A DNA stretch of 64,000 bases from Acetivibrio alkalicellulosi (lineage in GTDB: Bacteria; Bacillota; Clostridia; Acetivibrionales; Acetivibrionaceae), in assembly GCA_008125075.1 (NCBI GenBank), contig VLTH01000003.1, positions 821,480 to 885,479 on the forward strand, in the 5' to 3' direction. Below, in pieces: positions 17,914 through 25,377 of the stretch. Numbering within the stretch: the first letter of the stretch is position 1; each line of letters begins with the position of its first letter. The notes under the pieces were generated by a model. It made no database searches, was not told the origin of the DNA, and saw only the letters and a program-made list of their open reading frames with translations. A program made the translations under genes and the position numbers.

Positions 17914-18519
17914 GTGGTAGTTAATAGAAATAGGAGCAAATTAGCATTTATAATAATTATAATTCTAACTATTTTAATTACATTATTTATGGAAGAAGCT
18001 GTTAAATTGCTTTATCCATTAAAGTATAAAGAATATGTTTATAAATATTCTTCTCTTTATGAAAATTTAGATCCATATCTAGTTTTTTCTGTCATAAAAG
18101 CGGAAAGTGGATTTGATAAAGATGCAACTTCTCATAAAAATGCAAGAGGACTAATGCAGATAACAGATGATACTGCAATTTGGATAGCTAATAGAATGAA
18201 TATTGATAGTTTTAAAGTGGATCAATTATATGATGCCGAAACAAATATAAGAATGGGATGTTGGTATCTAAATGACCTTATGAAGCAATTTATGTATGAA
18301 GATGGTAAGTATGTAGATAGAAATGAGGAAACAGAAAGAAAAAAGTTAGTTTTAGCCTCCTATAATGCTGGTAGAGGCAATGTAACCTCTTGGCTTGAGA
18401 ATAAGAATACTAGTAGTGATGGAAGAAAATTAGATAGAATACCATTTAAAGAAACTGAAAAATACGTAGAAAAAGTAAATAAATATTATGGAATATACAC
18501 GAGATTATATAAAGAGTAA
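17914..18519 (+). CDS. membrane-anchored lytic transglycosylase, SLT domain
   Basis: This is a predicted murein-cleaving lysozyme-like enzyme. One N-terminal membrane helix (LAFIIIIILTILITLFMEEA) anchors it outside the cell. The soluble lytic transglycosylase fold follows: catalytic Glu in VIKAESGFDKDATSHKNARG, then GLMQITDDTA, NIRMGCWYLNDLM and ASYNAGRGNV, the order of motifs seen in Slt70-type domains. GTG start after AGGTGG, only four bases from the coaE stop. It is likely a housekeeping cell-wall remodelling enzyme. Confidence 0.92.
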   Translation: MVVNRNRSKLAFIIIIILTILITLFMEEAVKLLYPLKYKEYVYKYSSLYENLDPYLVFSVIKAESGFDKDATSHKNARGLMQITDDTAIWIANRMNIDSFKVDQLYDAETNIRMGCWYLNDLMKQFMYEDGKYVDRNEETERKKLVLASYNAGRGNVTSWLENKNTSSDGRKLDRIPFKETEKYVEKVNKYYGIYTRLYKE

Positions 18520-18547
18520 CATAAAAAGATATTTAAGAGGTGTTGTT

Positions 18548-18889
18548 ATGACAAATAAAGTAATTTACACAAGAGATCTTCTTTATCCTACTGAAAATGA
18601 AAATGAGCCTGGAATAATTCATTTAAAAGTATTAGGATTGGACAAGGATGGAAGGATTCCAGTTATTATAGAAGGTAAGACCAGGCATTTTCCAGGAGAC
18701 TATATCAGTTCAATTATAGATGTAATGCAAAAAGATATTTTTGATAGATTAGATATTGATGTACGTAATAAAGTTGATGTTATAATAAAAACAAATGAAA
18801 ACAATAGAAATTTATATGATAACAAAAAATATGTAAAAGTAGTTCATATCAATGGAAGAGATGAGCATAAGTATTTAGATGAAATCTAA
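18548..18889 (+). CDS. hypothetical protein
   Basis: This 113-residue, charged, soluble protein is not recognised. It has no signal peptide or membrane segment. The N-terminal half (IIHLKVLGLDKDGRIPVI) looks like beta strands, followed by a mixed region rich in Asp, Lys and Asn. The ATG at 18548 follows AGAGGTG and is preferred to an in-frame ATG at 18488 that would overlap the upstream gene. It reads in series with polA-coaE-SLT. Confidence 0.6.
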   Translation: MTNKVIYTRDLLYPTENENEPGIIHLKVLGLDKDGRIPVIIEGKTRHFPGDYISSIIDVMQKDIFDRLDIDVRNKVDVIIKTNENNRNLYDNKKYVKVVHINGRDEHKYLDEI

Positions 18890-18983
18890 GAGATTCTAAA
18901 GTGAAAGGGTTTGCTAAAGTTTAAAATTACTAGAAGGGGTATGGGTGCATTTAAAGTGAGTAAATGTATCTAAGGGGTAAGTT

Positions 18984-19901
18984 TTGAAAGATAAATATGG
19001 ATATATGTTTCTTATAAACACTGTTATTTTATTTAGTACTTATGAAGTTATCAGTAAGATAATTGTTGGTAAAGTGGATCCGTTTCAGATTAATTTTTTA
19101 AGATTTTTTCTAGGTGGTGTTTTACTTTTTATTTTTGCTTTAATTAAAGGAAATTACAAAATACAAAGGAAATATATACCGGTAATTGGGCTTTTGGGTT
19201 TTTTGAATGTTGTTTTAAGTATGAATCTTCTACAATTAAGCCTTAGTACAGTTGAAGCAAAAGCATCGTTAATAGCAGTTATCTTTAGCAGTAATCCAAT
19301 ATTTGTAATGATATTTTCTGTTATTAAAGATAAAGAAAAATTTTATGGTTATAAAATAATTGGATTGATATGTGGAGTTTTTGGAATAGTAATTATGTCA
19401 ATTAATGAACTAAGTATTGAATTAACAAGTATAGTAAGTCCTTTACTTGCATTGCTTTCTGCCATATTATATGGTTTATATACTGTAATAGGAAGGAAGA
19501 TATCTTTAGAAATTGGGAGCTTAAAAATGAATTGTTACTCATTTTTGATTGGTAGTCTAATGCTCCTTCCATTTTTATTGTTATTTAAAGTTCCTGTATT
19601 TAGTATTGAATCCTCAGCTATTATACATACTCTATATCTAGCTTTCTTTGTTACTGGATTAGGATATCTGACATATTTTATTGGATTATCTATTGTGGGA
19701 TCGAGCCGTGGCTCAATGGTATTTTTTCTAAAACCAGTTTTAGCAAGTATTTTTGCACTTATTTTTTTAAAAGAACAAACAAGTATAATTTTCATATCAG
19801 GAGCTGTTTTAGTTTTATTAGGAGTAATAATAATTCTTTATTGGGATGATATAAAATCTAAATTTCCAGATTGGGCAAAGAATAAATATTTAAATAAATG
19901 A
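18984..19901 (+). CDS. EamA/DMT-family transporter
   Basis: This polytopic inner-membrane protein of the drug/metabolite transporter superfamily has 305 residues and about ten hydrophobic helices in two repeated EamA halves. The first half has LRFFLGGVLLFIFALIKG and SNPIFVMIFSVI, the second LLALLSAILYGLYTVIGRK and FLKPVLASIFALIFLKEQ. The duplicated pattern and LKEQ tail are typical. The substrate cannot be predicted. TTG start about nine bases after AGGGGT. Confidence 0.9.
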   Translation: MKDKYGYMFLINTVILFSTYEVISKIIVGKVDPFQINFLRFFLGGVLLFIFALIKGNYKIQRKYIPVIGLLGFLNVVLSMNLLQLSLSTVEAKASLIAVIFSSNPIFVMIFSVIKDKEKFYGYKIIGLICGVFGIVIMSINELSIELTSIVSPLLALLSAILYGLYTVIGRKISLEIGSLKMNCYSFLIGSLMLLPFLLLFKVPVFSIESSAIIHTLYLAFFVTGLGYLTYFIGLSIVGSSRGSMVFFLKPVLASIFALIFLKEQTSIIFISGAVLVLLGVIIILYWDDIKSKFPDWAKNKYLNK

Positions 19902-19912
19902 AAGGTAAACAA

Positions 19913-19941
19913 TTGACATAATTTAAAAAAAAATATAGAAT
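19913..19941 (+). promoter_or_regulatory. sigma-A promoter for the GGDEF gene
   Basis: TTGACA (19913-19918), a 17-base spacer and TAGAAT (19936-19941) form a near-consensus housekeeping promoter 40 bases before the diguanylate cyclase start. Confidence 0.75.
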
Positions 19942-19981
19942 AAATTCATAGAGAACTTCTAGACTACTCAAAAAGGGAAAA

Positions 19982-21103
19982 GTGAAGACTATGAATGATA
20001 TAATTAATGAGACGATCCAAGATAAGAAGTCGAAAAGTTTTATAATTAAAAAAAACTTTATAGTATTTAGATGGATTTTGTTACTTATTGTAATTCCAGT
20101 TTTTCTTTTTGCTTCAGATGAATCTTTCATGTCCAAAGAATTTTGGATATGTTTTTCTTCTGCTGTTGTATATAATTCTCTGGTTACAAGTTTACTAGTT
20201 TTAAATAAGTCTAAATGGGCAGAACGCGCAGTAAGTATAGTTTTTTATATGGACATAGTTGTTATTTGTACTTTTTCTTATGTTTTAGGTGGAATACAAT
20301 CAGACATATACTTTATCCTTTTTTTTATTATAGCATATTATGGTACAGGTCGGGATGTTTCTGATACTGTTTTTATAAGCATATTTGCATTATTAATGTA
20401 CTCAATTTCTAGTATATTTTATGAAATAGGAAATTTAAGTAATTTAAACTACTTAAATCTTATTATACGTGGCATTTTTATTATTTTTGCAGCTTATGGG
20501 ATTTCTGGCATAATAATTGAAGTGAAAAAATATGATGAATTGCATAAAAAAGAATTTAAGCGTGCAAGAACAGACAAATTAACAGGTCTTGCAAATAGGC
20601 ACTATTTTGATCAAAAATTAGAAGAAGAGGCATTATATGCAGAGTATTCAAGAAAGCCATTAAATATATTAATGTTTGATATTGATAACTTCAAGGTTTT
20701 CAACGATAGCTATGGACATTTATGGGGCGACAAACTCCTTGCTCTATTTGGGGATATTATTATTCAAAGTATAAGAAAGACAGATATACCCGTTAGGTAT
20801 GGGGGAGAAGAGTTTATTATTCTAATAAGAGATCTTGATCTTGAAATAGCTAAAAGTGTTGGTGAAAGAATACGGTGCCAATTAGAGAGACAAAACATGT
20901 ATTTACAAGAAGGGGATAGCAGTAAAAAAGTTACTGTAAGTTGTGGTATAGCTCAGTTTCCAACTCATTCTAACGACATTAAAAAAGTAGTAGAATACTC
21001 AGACAAAGCTCTTTATTATGCAAAGGAAATAGGTAAAAATGTTGTTGTTTGTTATGATGAAATTGGAAAATTAGATAAAAAGGATTTTTCAAAAGCATAT
21101 TAA
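19982..21103 (+). CDS. membrane diguanylate cyclase (GGDEF)
   Basis: This protein makes the second messenger c-di-GMP from two GTP. The N-terminal ~190 residues contain about six hydrophobic helices, a likely membrane sensor of unknown ligand. The GGDEF domain follows (ARTDKLTGLANRHYFDQKL, NILMFDIDNFKVFNDSYGH). The active site is GGEEF in VRYGGEEFIIL, near residue 273. RKTD (RxxD) sits just before it, the product-inhibition I-site, so the enzyme is predicted to be active and feedback-controlled. GTG start at 19982 with AAAGGG upstream; the in-frame ATG at 19991 is too far from that site. Confidence 0.93.
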   Translation: MKTMNDIINETIQDKKSKSFIIKKNFIVFRWILLLIVIPVFLFASDESFMSKEFWICFSSAVVYNSLVTSLLVLNKSKWAERAVSIVFYMDIVVICTFSYVLGGIQSDIYFILFFIIAYYGTGRDVSDTVFISIFALLMYSISSIFYEIGNLSNLNYLNLIIRGIFIIFAAYGISGIIIEVKKYDELHKKEFKRARTDKLTGLANRHYFDQKLEEEALYAEYSRKPLNILMFDIDNFKVFNDSYGHLWGDKLLALFGDIIIQSIRKTDIPVRYGGEEFIILIRDLDLEIAKSVGERIRCQLERQNMYLQEGDSSKKVTVSCGIAQFPTHSNDIKKVVEYSDKALYYAKEIGKNVVVCYDEIGKLDKKDFSKAY

Positions 21104-21109
21104 TAATGG

Positions 21110-21194
21110 CTAAGAAATAACATCCAATTCTCATCGTCCAAAACCCGTTAAAACATCGGGATTTTGTCCTTGAGAATATGAGGTTATTTCTAAG
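21110..21194. other. long imperfect hairpin between convergent genes
   Basis: The arms GAAATAAC (21114-21121) and GTTATTTC (21183-21190) pair. So do ATTCTCA with TGAGAAT, and CCAAAACCCG with CGGGATTTTG, forming a stem of about 80 bases with small interruptions. No U-run follows on either strand, so it is not a simple terminator. It lies between the GGDEF gene and the convergent aroF. The rest of the gap, to 21380, holds repeat pieces of families D (TATTTAGTGAATGT at 21303) and A (AATATTACTTCCACTTATC near 21353). Confidence 0.55.
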
Positions 21195-21380
21195 GCATTC
21201 CTTAGTTAACAAAGGCTACATTATAACAGGAAGTAATACTTCATATGTTAATTAATGAACAAAGGCTAATTCCCTCTGTAAACCTGAGGAATTTATGGGG
21301 TGTATTTAGTGAATGTTTATCTTCACTTAAAAAATATGCACCAGAATTTATGAAATATTACTTCCACTTATCAATATAAT

Positions 21381-22394
21381 CTATATTTGCCTTCCAACTG
21401 CGGCGCTTACTTTTTTGAGTTCTTCCATTAACTGAGCAAACTTAGAAGGTCTCAGTGATTGAGGTCCGTCACAAAGAGCACAGTTTGGTTCTAGGTGAAC
21501 TTCAATAATTAGTCCATCAGCTCCTGTAGCAATAGCTCCTTTTGATAAAGCACTTACATATTTCCATGATCCAGTTGCATGACTAGGATCAACAACTATA
21601 GGAAGGTGGGAGAGTTCTTTTACCACAGGAATAGCACTCATGTCAATTGTATTTCTTGTAGCAGTTTCAAATGTTCTAATACCTCGTTCACACAGAATAA
21701 TGTCTGGATTTCCCTCTGCAATTATATATTCAGCAGCCATGAGCCATTCTTCAATTGTAGCAGATAACCCTCTTTTTAAGAGGACAGGTTTTTTATGCAT
21801 ACCCACTTCTTTTAAAAGTCTGAAATTTTGCATATTTCTTGCACCAATTTGAATTATATCTGCATAAGAAGCTACAAGATCAACATCTCTTGTATCAACT
21901 ACTTCTGTCACTAGCTTTAAGCCTGTTACTTCTCTTGCTGATGCCATTATTTTAAGACCATCTTCTTCAAGACCTTGAAAATCATAGGGTGAAGTACGTG
22001 GCTTAAATGCTCCACCACGAAGTATATTTGCTCCTGCTTCTTTTACTCTCTTTGCAGTTTCAATATATGAAGCTTCATTTTCAATAGCGCAAGGACCAGC
22101 CATTACAGCTATTTTTTCACCTCCGATTTCTGCATTACCTACTTTAACAATTGTAGGTACTTGTTTTAGTTCACGACCAGCAAGTTTATAAGGTTTCATA
22201 ATAGGAACAAGATTTTCAACTCCTGGCATGGTAGATATAGAATGAGTATCTAAAAGTCTTCTGTCTCCAATTGCACCTATTACTGTTTTGACATCACCAA
22301 ATATTGGATGAGTCCTGAAGCCAAGACTGGATAGTTTTTTTTCTACATTATCAATTTGCTCTCTAGAAGCATTTGCACTCATAACAATAATCAT
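21381..22394 (-). CDS. aroF: 3-deoxy-7-phosphoheptulonate synthase (DAHP synthase)
   Basis: This enzyme joins phosphoenolpyruvate and erythrose-4-phosphate in the first step of aromatic amino-acid synthesis. It is the AroA-beta/KDPG8P type fused to an N-terminal ferredoxin-like regulatory domain (about residues 1-80, MIIVMSANASREQIDNVEK). The catalytic barrel shows MAGPCAIE, RGGAFKPRTSPYDFQGL, LKRGLSATIEEWL and VVDPSHATGSW. The ATG at 22394 follows GGAGGTT by about six bases. A T-box leader lies upstream, so transcription is expected to respond to an uncharged tRNA. Confidence 0.95.
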   Translation of the reverse strand: MIIVMSANASREQIDNVEKKLSSLGFRTHPIFGDVKTVIGAIGDRRLLDTHSISTMPGVENLVPIMKPYKLAGRELKQVPTIVKVGNAEIGGEKIAVMAGPCAIENEASYIETAKRVKEAGANILRGGAFKPRTSPYDFQGLEEDGLKIMASAREVTGLKLVTEVVDTRDVDLVASYADIIQIGARNMQNFRLLKEVGMHKKPVLLKRGLSATIEEWLMAAEYIIAEGNPDIILCERGIRTFETATRNTIDMSAIPVVKELSHLPIVVDPSHATGSWKYVSALSKGAIATGADGLIIEVHLEPNCALCDGPQSLRPSKFAQLMEELKKVSAAVGRQI

Positions 22395-22494
22395 TACAAT
22401 AACCTCCACAAAAATTTATTTTTTAGATATGTCTTAGGGAACCGAACTCTTTAGTTAGAAGTCTTTTATCACGTTACAAGACTTTTAAATACAA

Positions 22495-22772
22495 TAAAAA
22501 CTCCTCATCCCTAAAATAAGGGACGAGGAGTTGTATTTCTCCACGCGGTACCACCCAAATTGGCATAAATGCCCACTTATTAATGTACAGGAAGAATATC
22601 CGATACATTCTTTCTTTTAACGGTGAAAGATCCGGTGTAACCTACTTTAGCATATTTTGCTTTTCAGTTAACAGCTCGAAGGGGAACTTCAAGTATATTC
22701 CTTTAACCAGGCTCTCACCATCCCTGATTCGCTATGTAAAGCTATATAATCTACTTTCCCTTGTCATTGCTT
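22495..22772 (-). promoter_or_regulatory. T-box leader controlling aroF
   Basis: On the minus strand the diagnostic T-box sequence GGGTGGTACCGCG lies near 22545-22557. It is followed by a strong terminator, AACTCCTCGTCCC / GGGATGAGGAGTT with a U-run at 22495-22533. Upstream, stem I is recognisable: AAGGG near 22760 pairs with CCCTT, AGTA sits on the 5' side of the internal loop, and GGTGAGAGCC lies at the apex. The 3' side of the specifier loop reads TTGAAGTTC, which I read as GAA then the codon TTC (Phe); this reading is tentative. The aroF start is about 100 bases downstream. Confidence 0.93.
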
Positions 22773-22883
22773 TTAAATATTATTAATACTTATTTTACCA
22801 TGTCAAAACATATTAGTCAATACTTTTTTAAGCATAAGGCTGCATTTAGTGAATGTAAAGAAAAACAATTCCAGAAACTTAAG

Positions 22884-24011
22884 TTAGGCGAACATATTTT
22901 TGTTTCGCCGCATAGATACACTCATTATAATACCAATTGCTATAAAATAAGTTATCATTGCGCTTCCGCCTGCACTTACAAAAGGTAAAGGAACTCCGGT
23001 AATAGGAAGTATGGCAATATTCATACCAATATTTTGTATGAAATTAAAGGATAAAACAGCCGTTAAACCAGCTGCTAGATATGAGCCATACAAATCTTTT
23101 GAATTCCATGCAATATATATACACCTAAATAGAATAAACATAATTAATAAAATGAGTATAGTAGAACCTATAAATCCTAACTCTTCTGCTATTACTGTAA
23201 AAATAAAATCTGACTCCCTTACAGGAACTCCTTGAGAACTCTGTGATTGAGTACCATTAAATAAGCCCTGACCCCAAAGCTGACCAGATCCAACAGTCAT
23301 TTTTGCACGTAAAACCTGATAACCAGTATTTAAAGGATCTAGTTCAGGATTTATAAATGTTCTTAATCTGTTTTTTTGATATTCCTTAAGAACAAACATC
23401 CATATAAGTGGAAATGCAGCTATTGCAGAGGATATAGAAACAAAAATATACTTATAAGGTAAGCCGTGTATAAAAGCTATTACAAACAAAATAAATAAAA
23501 ATGTTGCAGCTGTACCTCCATCTGGTTGTCGTAAAATGAGTAAAACAGGAATCATAGTTATAATTGCAATCTTAAATATGGTACTCTTGTTTTTTTCTGT
23601 TGAATGCCTTTCAAAGTGTTTTGAAATAAGTATAACAAAAAATATTTTTGCAACCTCAGAAGGTTGAAAAGTAATACCAATTACAGGAATCATTAACCAT
23701 CGAGTGCTTCCCCAATTTTCTCCTCCTTGCCCTATAAGAAGAACCAATACAAGAAGTAAAACACCAAATAAGTAGAAAAAACCTCCAAGGCTTTTTAGTA
23801 AATTATAATCAAAAAAGCTTATTAAAATACAAACTCCCATGCCTAGTACAATACTTATAATTTGTATTATAAGCATTCTAGATCCACCAGGAATATTTGA
23901 AGTTGCACTGCTTAATACAATTATACCGAATATAGAAAGTGCTATAACCGATAAAAATAATATAAAATCAAATCGCAATGAATTATTATCTTTTTTTGGC
24001 AATGAAATCAT
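22884..24011 (-). CDS. rodA: rod-shape protein RodA (SEDS glycosyltransferase)
   Basis: This is a polytopic peptidoglycan polymerase of the SEDS family (RodA/FtsW/SpoVE). From the ATG at 24011, with AAAGGTG about seven bases before it, it has 375 residues and about ten membrane helices. Family motifs include GITFQPSEVAKIFFVILISK, RQPDGGTAATF, GSGQLWGQGLFNGTQSQ, VPVRESDFIFTVIAEELG and the C-terminal GVPLPFVSAGGSAMITYFIA. The GTQSQ and VPVRESDFIF wording favours RodA over FtsW. A longer reading from 24131 adds a hydrophobic stretch lying in repeat sequence and is rejected. It stands alone, not with mreBCD. Confidence 0.92.
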   Translation of the reverse strand: MISLPKKDNNSLRFDFILFLSVIALSIFGIIVLSSATSNIPGGSRMLIIQIISIVLGMGVCILISFFDYNLLKSLGGFFYLFGVLLLVLVLLIGQGGENWGSTRWLMIPVIGITFQPSEVAKIFFVILISKHFERHSTEKNKSTIFKIAIITMIPVLLILRQPDGGTAATFLFILFVIAFIHGLPYKYIFVSISSAIAAFPLIWMFVLKEYQKNRLRTFINPELDPLNTGYQVLRAKMTVGSGQLWGQGLFNGTQSQSSQGVPVRESDFIFTVIAEELGFIGSTILILLIMFILFRCIYIAWNSKDLYGSYLAAGLTAVLSFNFIQNIGMNIAILPITGVPLPFVSAGGSAMITYFIAIGIIMSVSMRRNKNMFA

Positions 24012-24097
24012 AACAACACCTTTATTTAAATAAATTAGTATTAAATGAGCAATAAATATTATTTGCAAATAGAGCTTCAATAATATCAAAATAAGCT

Positions 24098-24202
24098 TTA
24101 GGAATGCTGAAAATATAACTTTTACTACCACTTTTCTATAGGCTCAACGTGATACTAATTGATACTTGTAAAAAGTGGAAGTAATATTTCAATATTCCTT
24201 AA
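24098..24202. repeat. MITE-like hairpin element (family A, long form)
   Basis: The element is bounded by TTAGGAATG (24098-24106) and ATTCCTTAA (24194-24202). The long inverted ends pair over about 30 bases: GAAAATATAAC, then TACCACTTTT on the left, against AAAAGTGG then AAGTAATATTTCAATATTCC on the right. The centre, CTATAGGCTCAACGTGATAC, is shared in part with 11507-11518. It lies just upstream of rodA. Confidence 0.7.
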
Positions 24203-24273
24203 AACAACACATTATGAGTTTATCACAAAATTTTAAAATAATCCATATGAAAGATTATGAATTTTGGAATTGG

Positions 24274-24330
24274 CTGTATTTAGTGAATGTGAAGAAAAAC
24301 ATGGAAGAAACATTTTTAAGGATTTCTCGA
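24274..24330 (+). repeat. family D repeat copy
   Basis: TGTATTTAGTGAATGTGAAG followed by AACATGGAAGAAACATTT matches the tandem units at 6259-6391. No ORF. It lies between the rodA upstream region and the cheW promoter. Confidence 0.65.
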
Positions 24331-24341
24331 TTTCAGAATTC

Positions 24342-24370
24342 TTGCGCATAAAGGGACTGTATGATATAAT
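24342..24370 (+). promoter_or_regulatory. sigma-A promoter upstream of cheW
   Basis: TTGCGC (24342-24347), a 17-base spacer and TATAAT (24365-24370), with the extended -10 TG. It would give a leader of about 140 bases before the cheW start; no known riboswitch was recognised in that leader. Confidence 0.7.
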
Positions 24371-24514
24371 ATTATAGTAATAAGTTTTTGAAATTATTAA
24401 TTTTCTTAAAATACATTTTTAGTTCTCAATTAAAGCATTTCTTATATTTTTTTATTCAATTATGAATTTGTAATAAAGCATATAGTTAATCTAAATAACA
24501 AGGAGGGTATTGTT

Positions 24515-24985
24515 GTGAATGGAATGCAAATTGTAGTATTTTCACTCAATGAAGAGATTTGTGGAGTAGACACATCTCAAGTTAAAGAAATTGTTCAGTA
24601 TGAAAAACTTGCAAAAATGCCCAAAATGCCAAATTTTATTGATGGTATTTTTAATCTTAGAGGTATGGTTGTGCCTGTTGTGAACCTAAATGGAAGATTC
24701 AGATTAGGAAATACTGAAATTACAAAGAAGACAAAGATTATAATTATTGAAATTGAAAAAAAACTTATTGGCTTTATTGTAAATGATGTTATTGAAATAT
24801 TACCACTTGCAGCTGAGAGTATTGAAAACACACCTGAAATAATTAAAAAGAGTTATAATTGTTACCTTAAATATGTTGGTAAAAAGGATGGAAAGTTAAT
24901 ATCTATTTTAGACCTTAGCAATATTTTAACTGATGATGAGTTTGACAAACTAGACATTCAAGATCAAGAAATGGCAGCACTATAA
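24515..24985 (+). CDS. cheW: CheW-family chemotaxis coupling protein
   Basis: CheW links chemoreceptors to the kinase CheA. The 156-residue protein is a single CheW domain: VVFSLNEEICGVDTSQVKEI, FIDGIFNLRGMVVPVVNLNG, then TKIIIIEIEKKLIGFIVNDV and ILDLSNILTDDE. GTG start seven bases after AGGAGGG. No cheA, receptor or flagellar gene is nearby, so it is an orphan here with its own promoter and terminator. It may serve either flagellar or pilus-linked signalling. Confidence 0.92.
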   Translation: MNGMQIVVFSLNEEICGVDTSQVKEIVQYEKLAKMPKMPNFIDGIFNLRGMVVPVVNLNGRFRLGNTEITKKTKIIIIEIEKKLIGFIVNDVIEILPLAAESIENTPEIIKKSYNCYLKYVGKKDGKLISILDLSNILTDDEFDKLDIQDQEMAAL

Positions 24986-25010
24986 GACAGATTATAAGGA
25001 TGTCCTAAAT

Positions 25011-25077
25011 AAGTAAACTCGTTTAGCTAAAGCTAAACATCGAGGATTCAGATCGAGTCTTGGAATAAATAAATAAC
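25011..25077. repeat. family B repeat copy
   Basis: AAACTCGTTTAGCTAAAGCT, then AAACATCGAGGATTCAGATC and GAGTCTTGGAATAA. The same unit occurs at 28248-28360 and, inverted, at 27870-27960; a palindromic core copy is at 26547-26580. The rest of the cheW-ychF gap (25140-25377) shows nothing recognisable. Confidence 0.65.
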
Positions 25078-25091
25078 AAACACATTAAATT

Positions 25092-25138
25092 AAAAGCATC
25101 TATTCTTGATGGGGATTTCTGGAATAGATGCTTTTGAT
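25092..25138 (+). terminator. terminator after cheW
   Basis: A perfect 14-bp stem AAAAGCATCTATTC (25092-25105) / GAATAGATGCTTTT (25122-25135) ends in a short T-run. It is roughly symmetric and could work on both strands. Confidence 0.85.
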
Positions 25139-25377
25139 TTGCAAAAAGAAAAATAATATTTTAACTTTAATTGCATTGGTAGATTATATAATATATAATT
25201 TATCTTGATTTGATTTGCATGATAATATATTTATAGGGCAAAAACATATTCATATTATAGTAACATTGAGACAAAGGTTTTTATATTGGAATAAATATCT
25301 CTTTTTTCCTTAACAATAGACTAAAGGGAAAAAATAATATGTAGATGTTTAATGAGCCCTAAGTTTAGAAAGGAAAG

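Noticed and set aside
24012-24131. N-terminal extension of RodA
   Set aside because: The added residues come from a family A repeat, and a good AAAGGTG site supports the start at 24011.
25041-25077. tRNA-like T-arm wording (GATCGAGTC)
   Set aside because: No acceptor or anticodon arms can be formed around it; it belongs to repeat family B.
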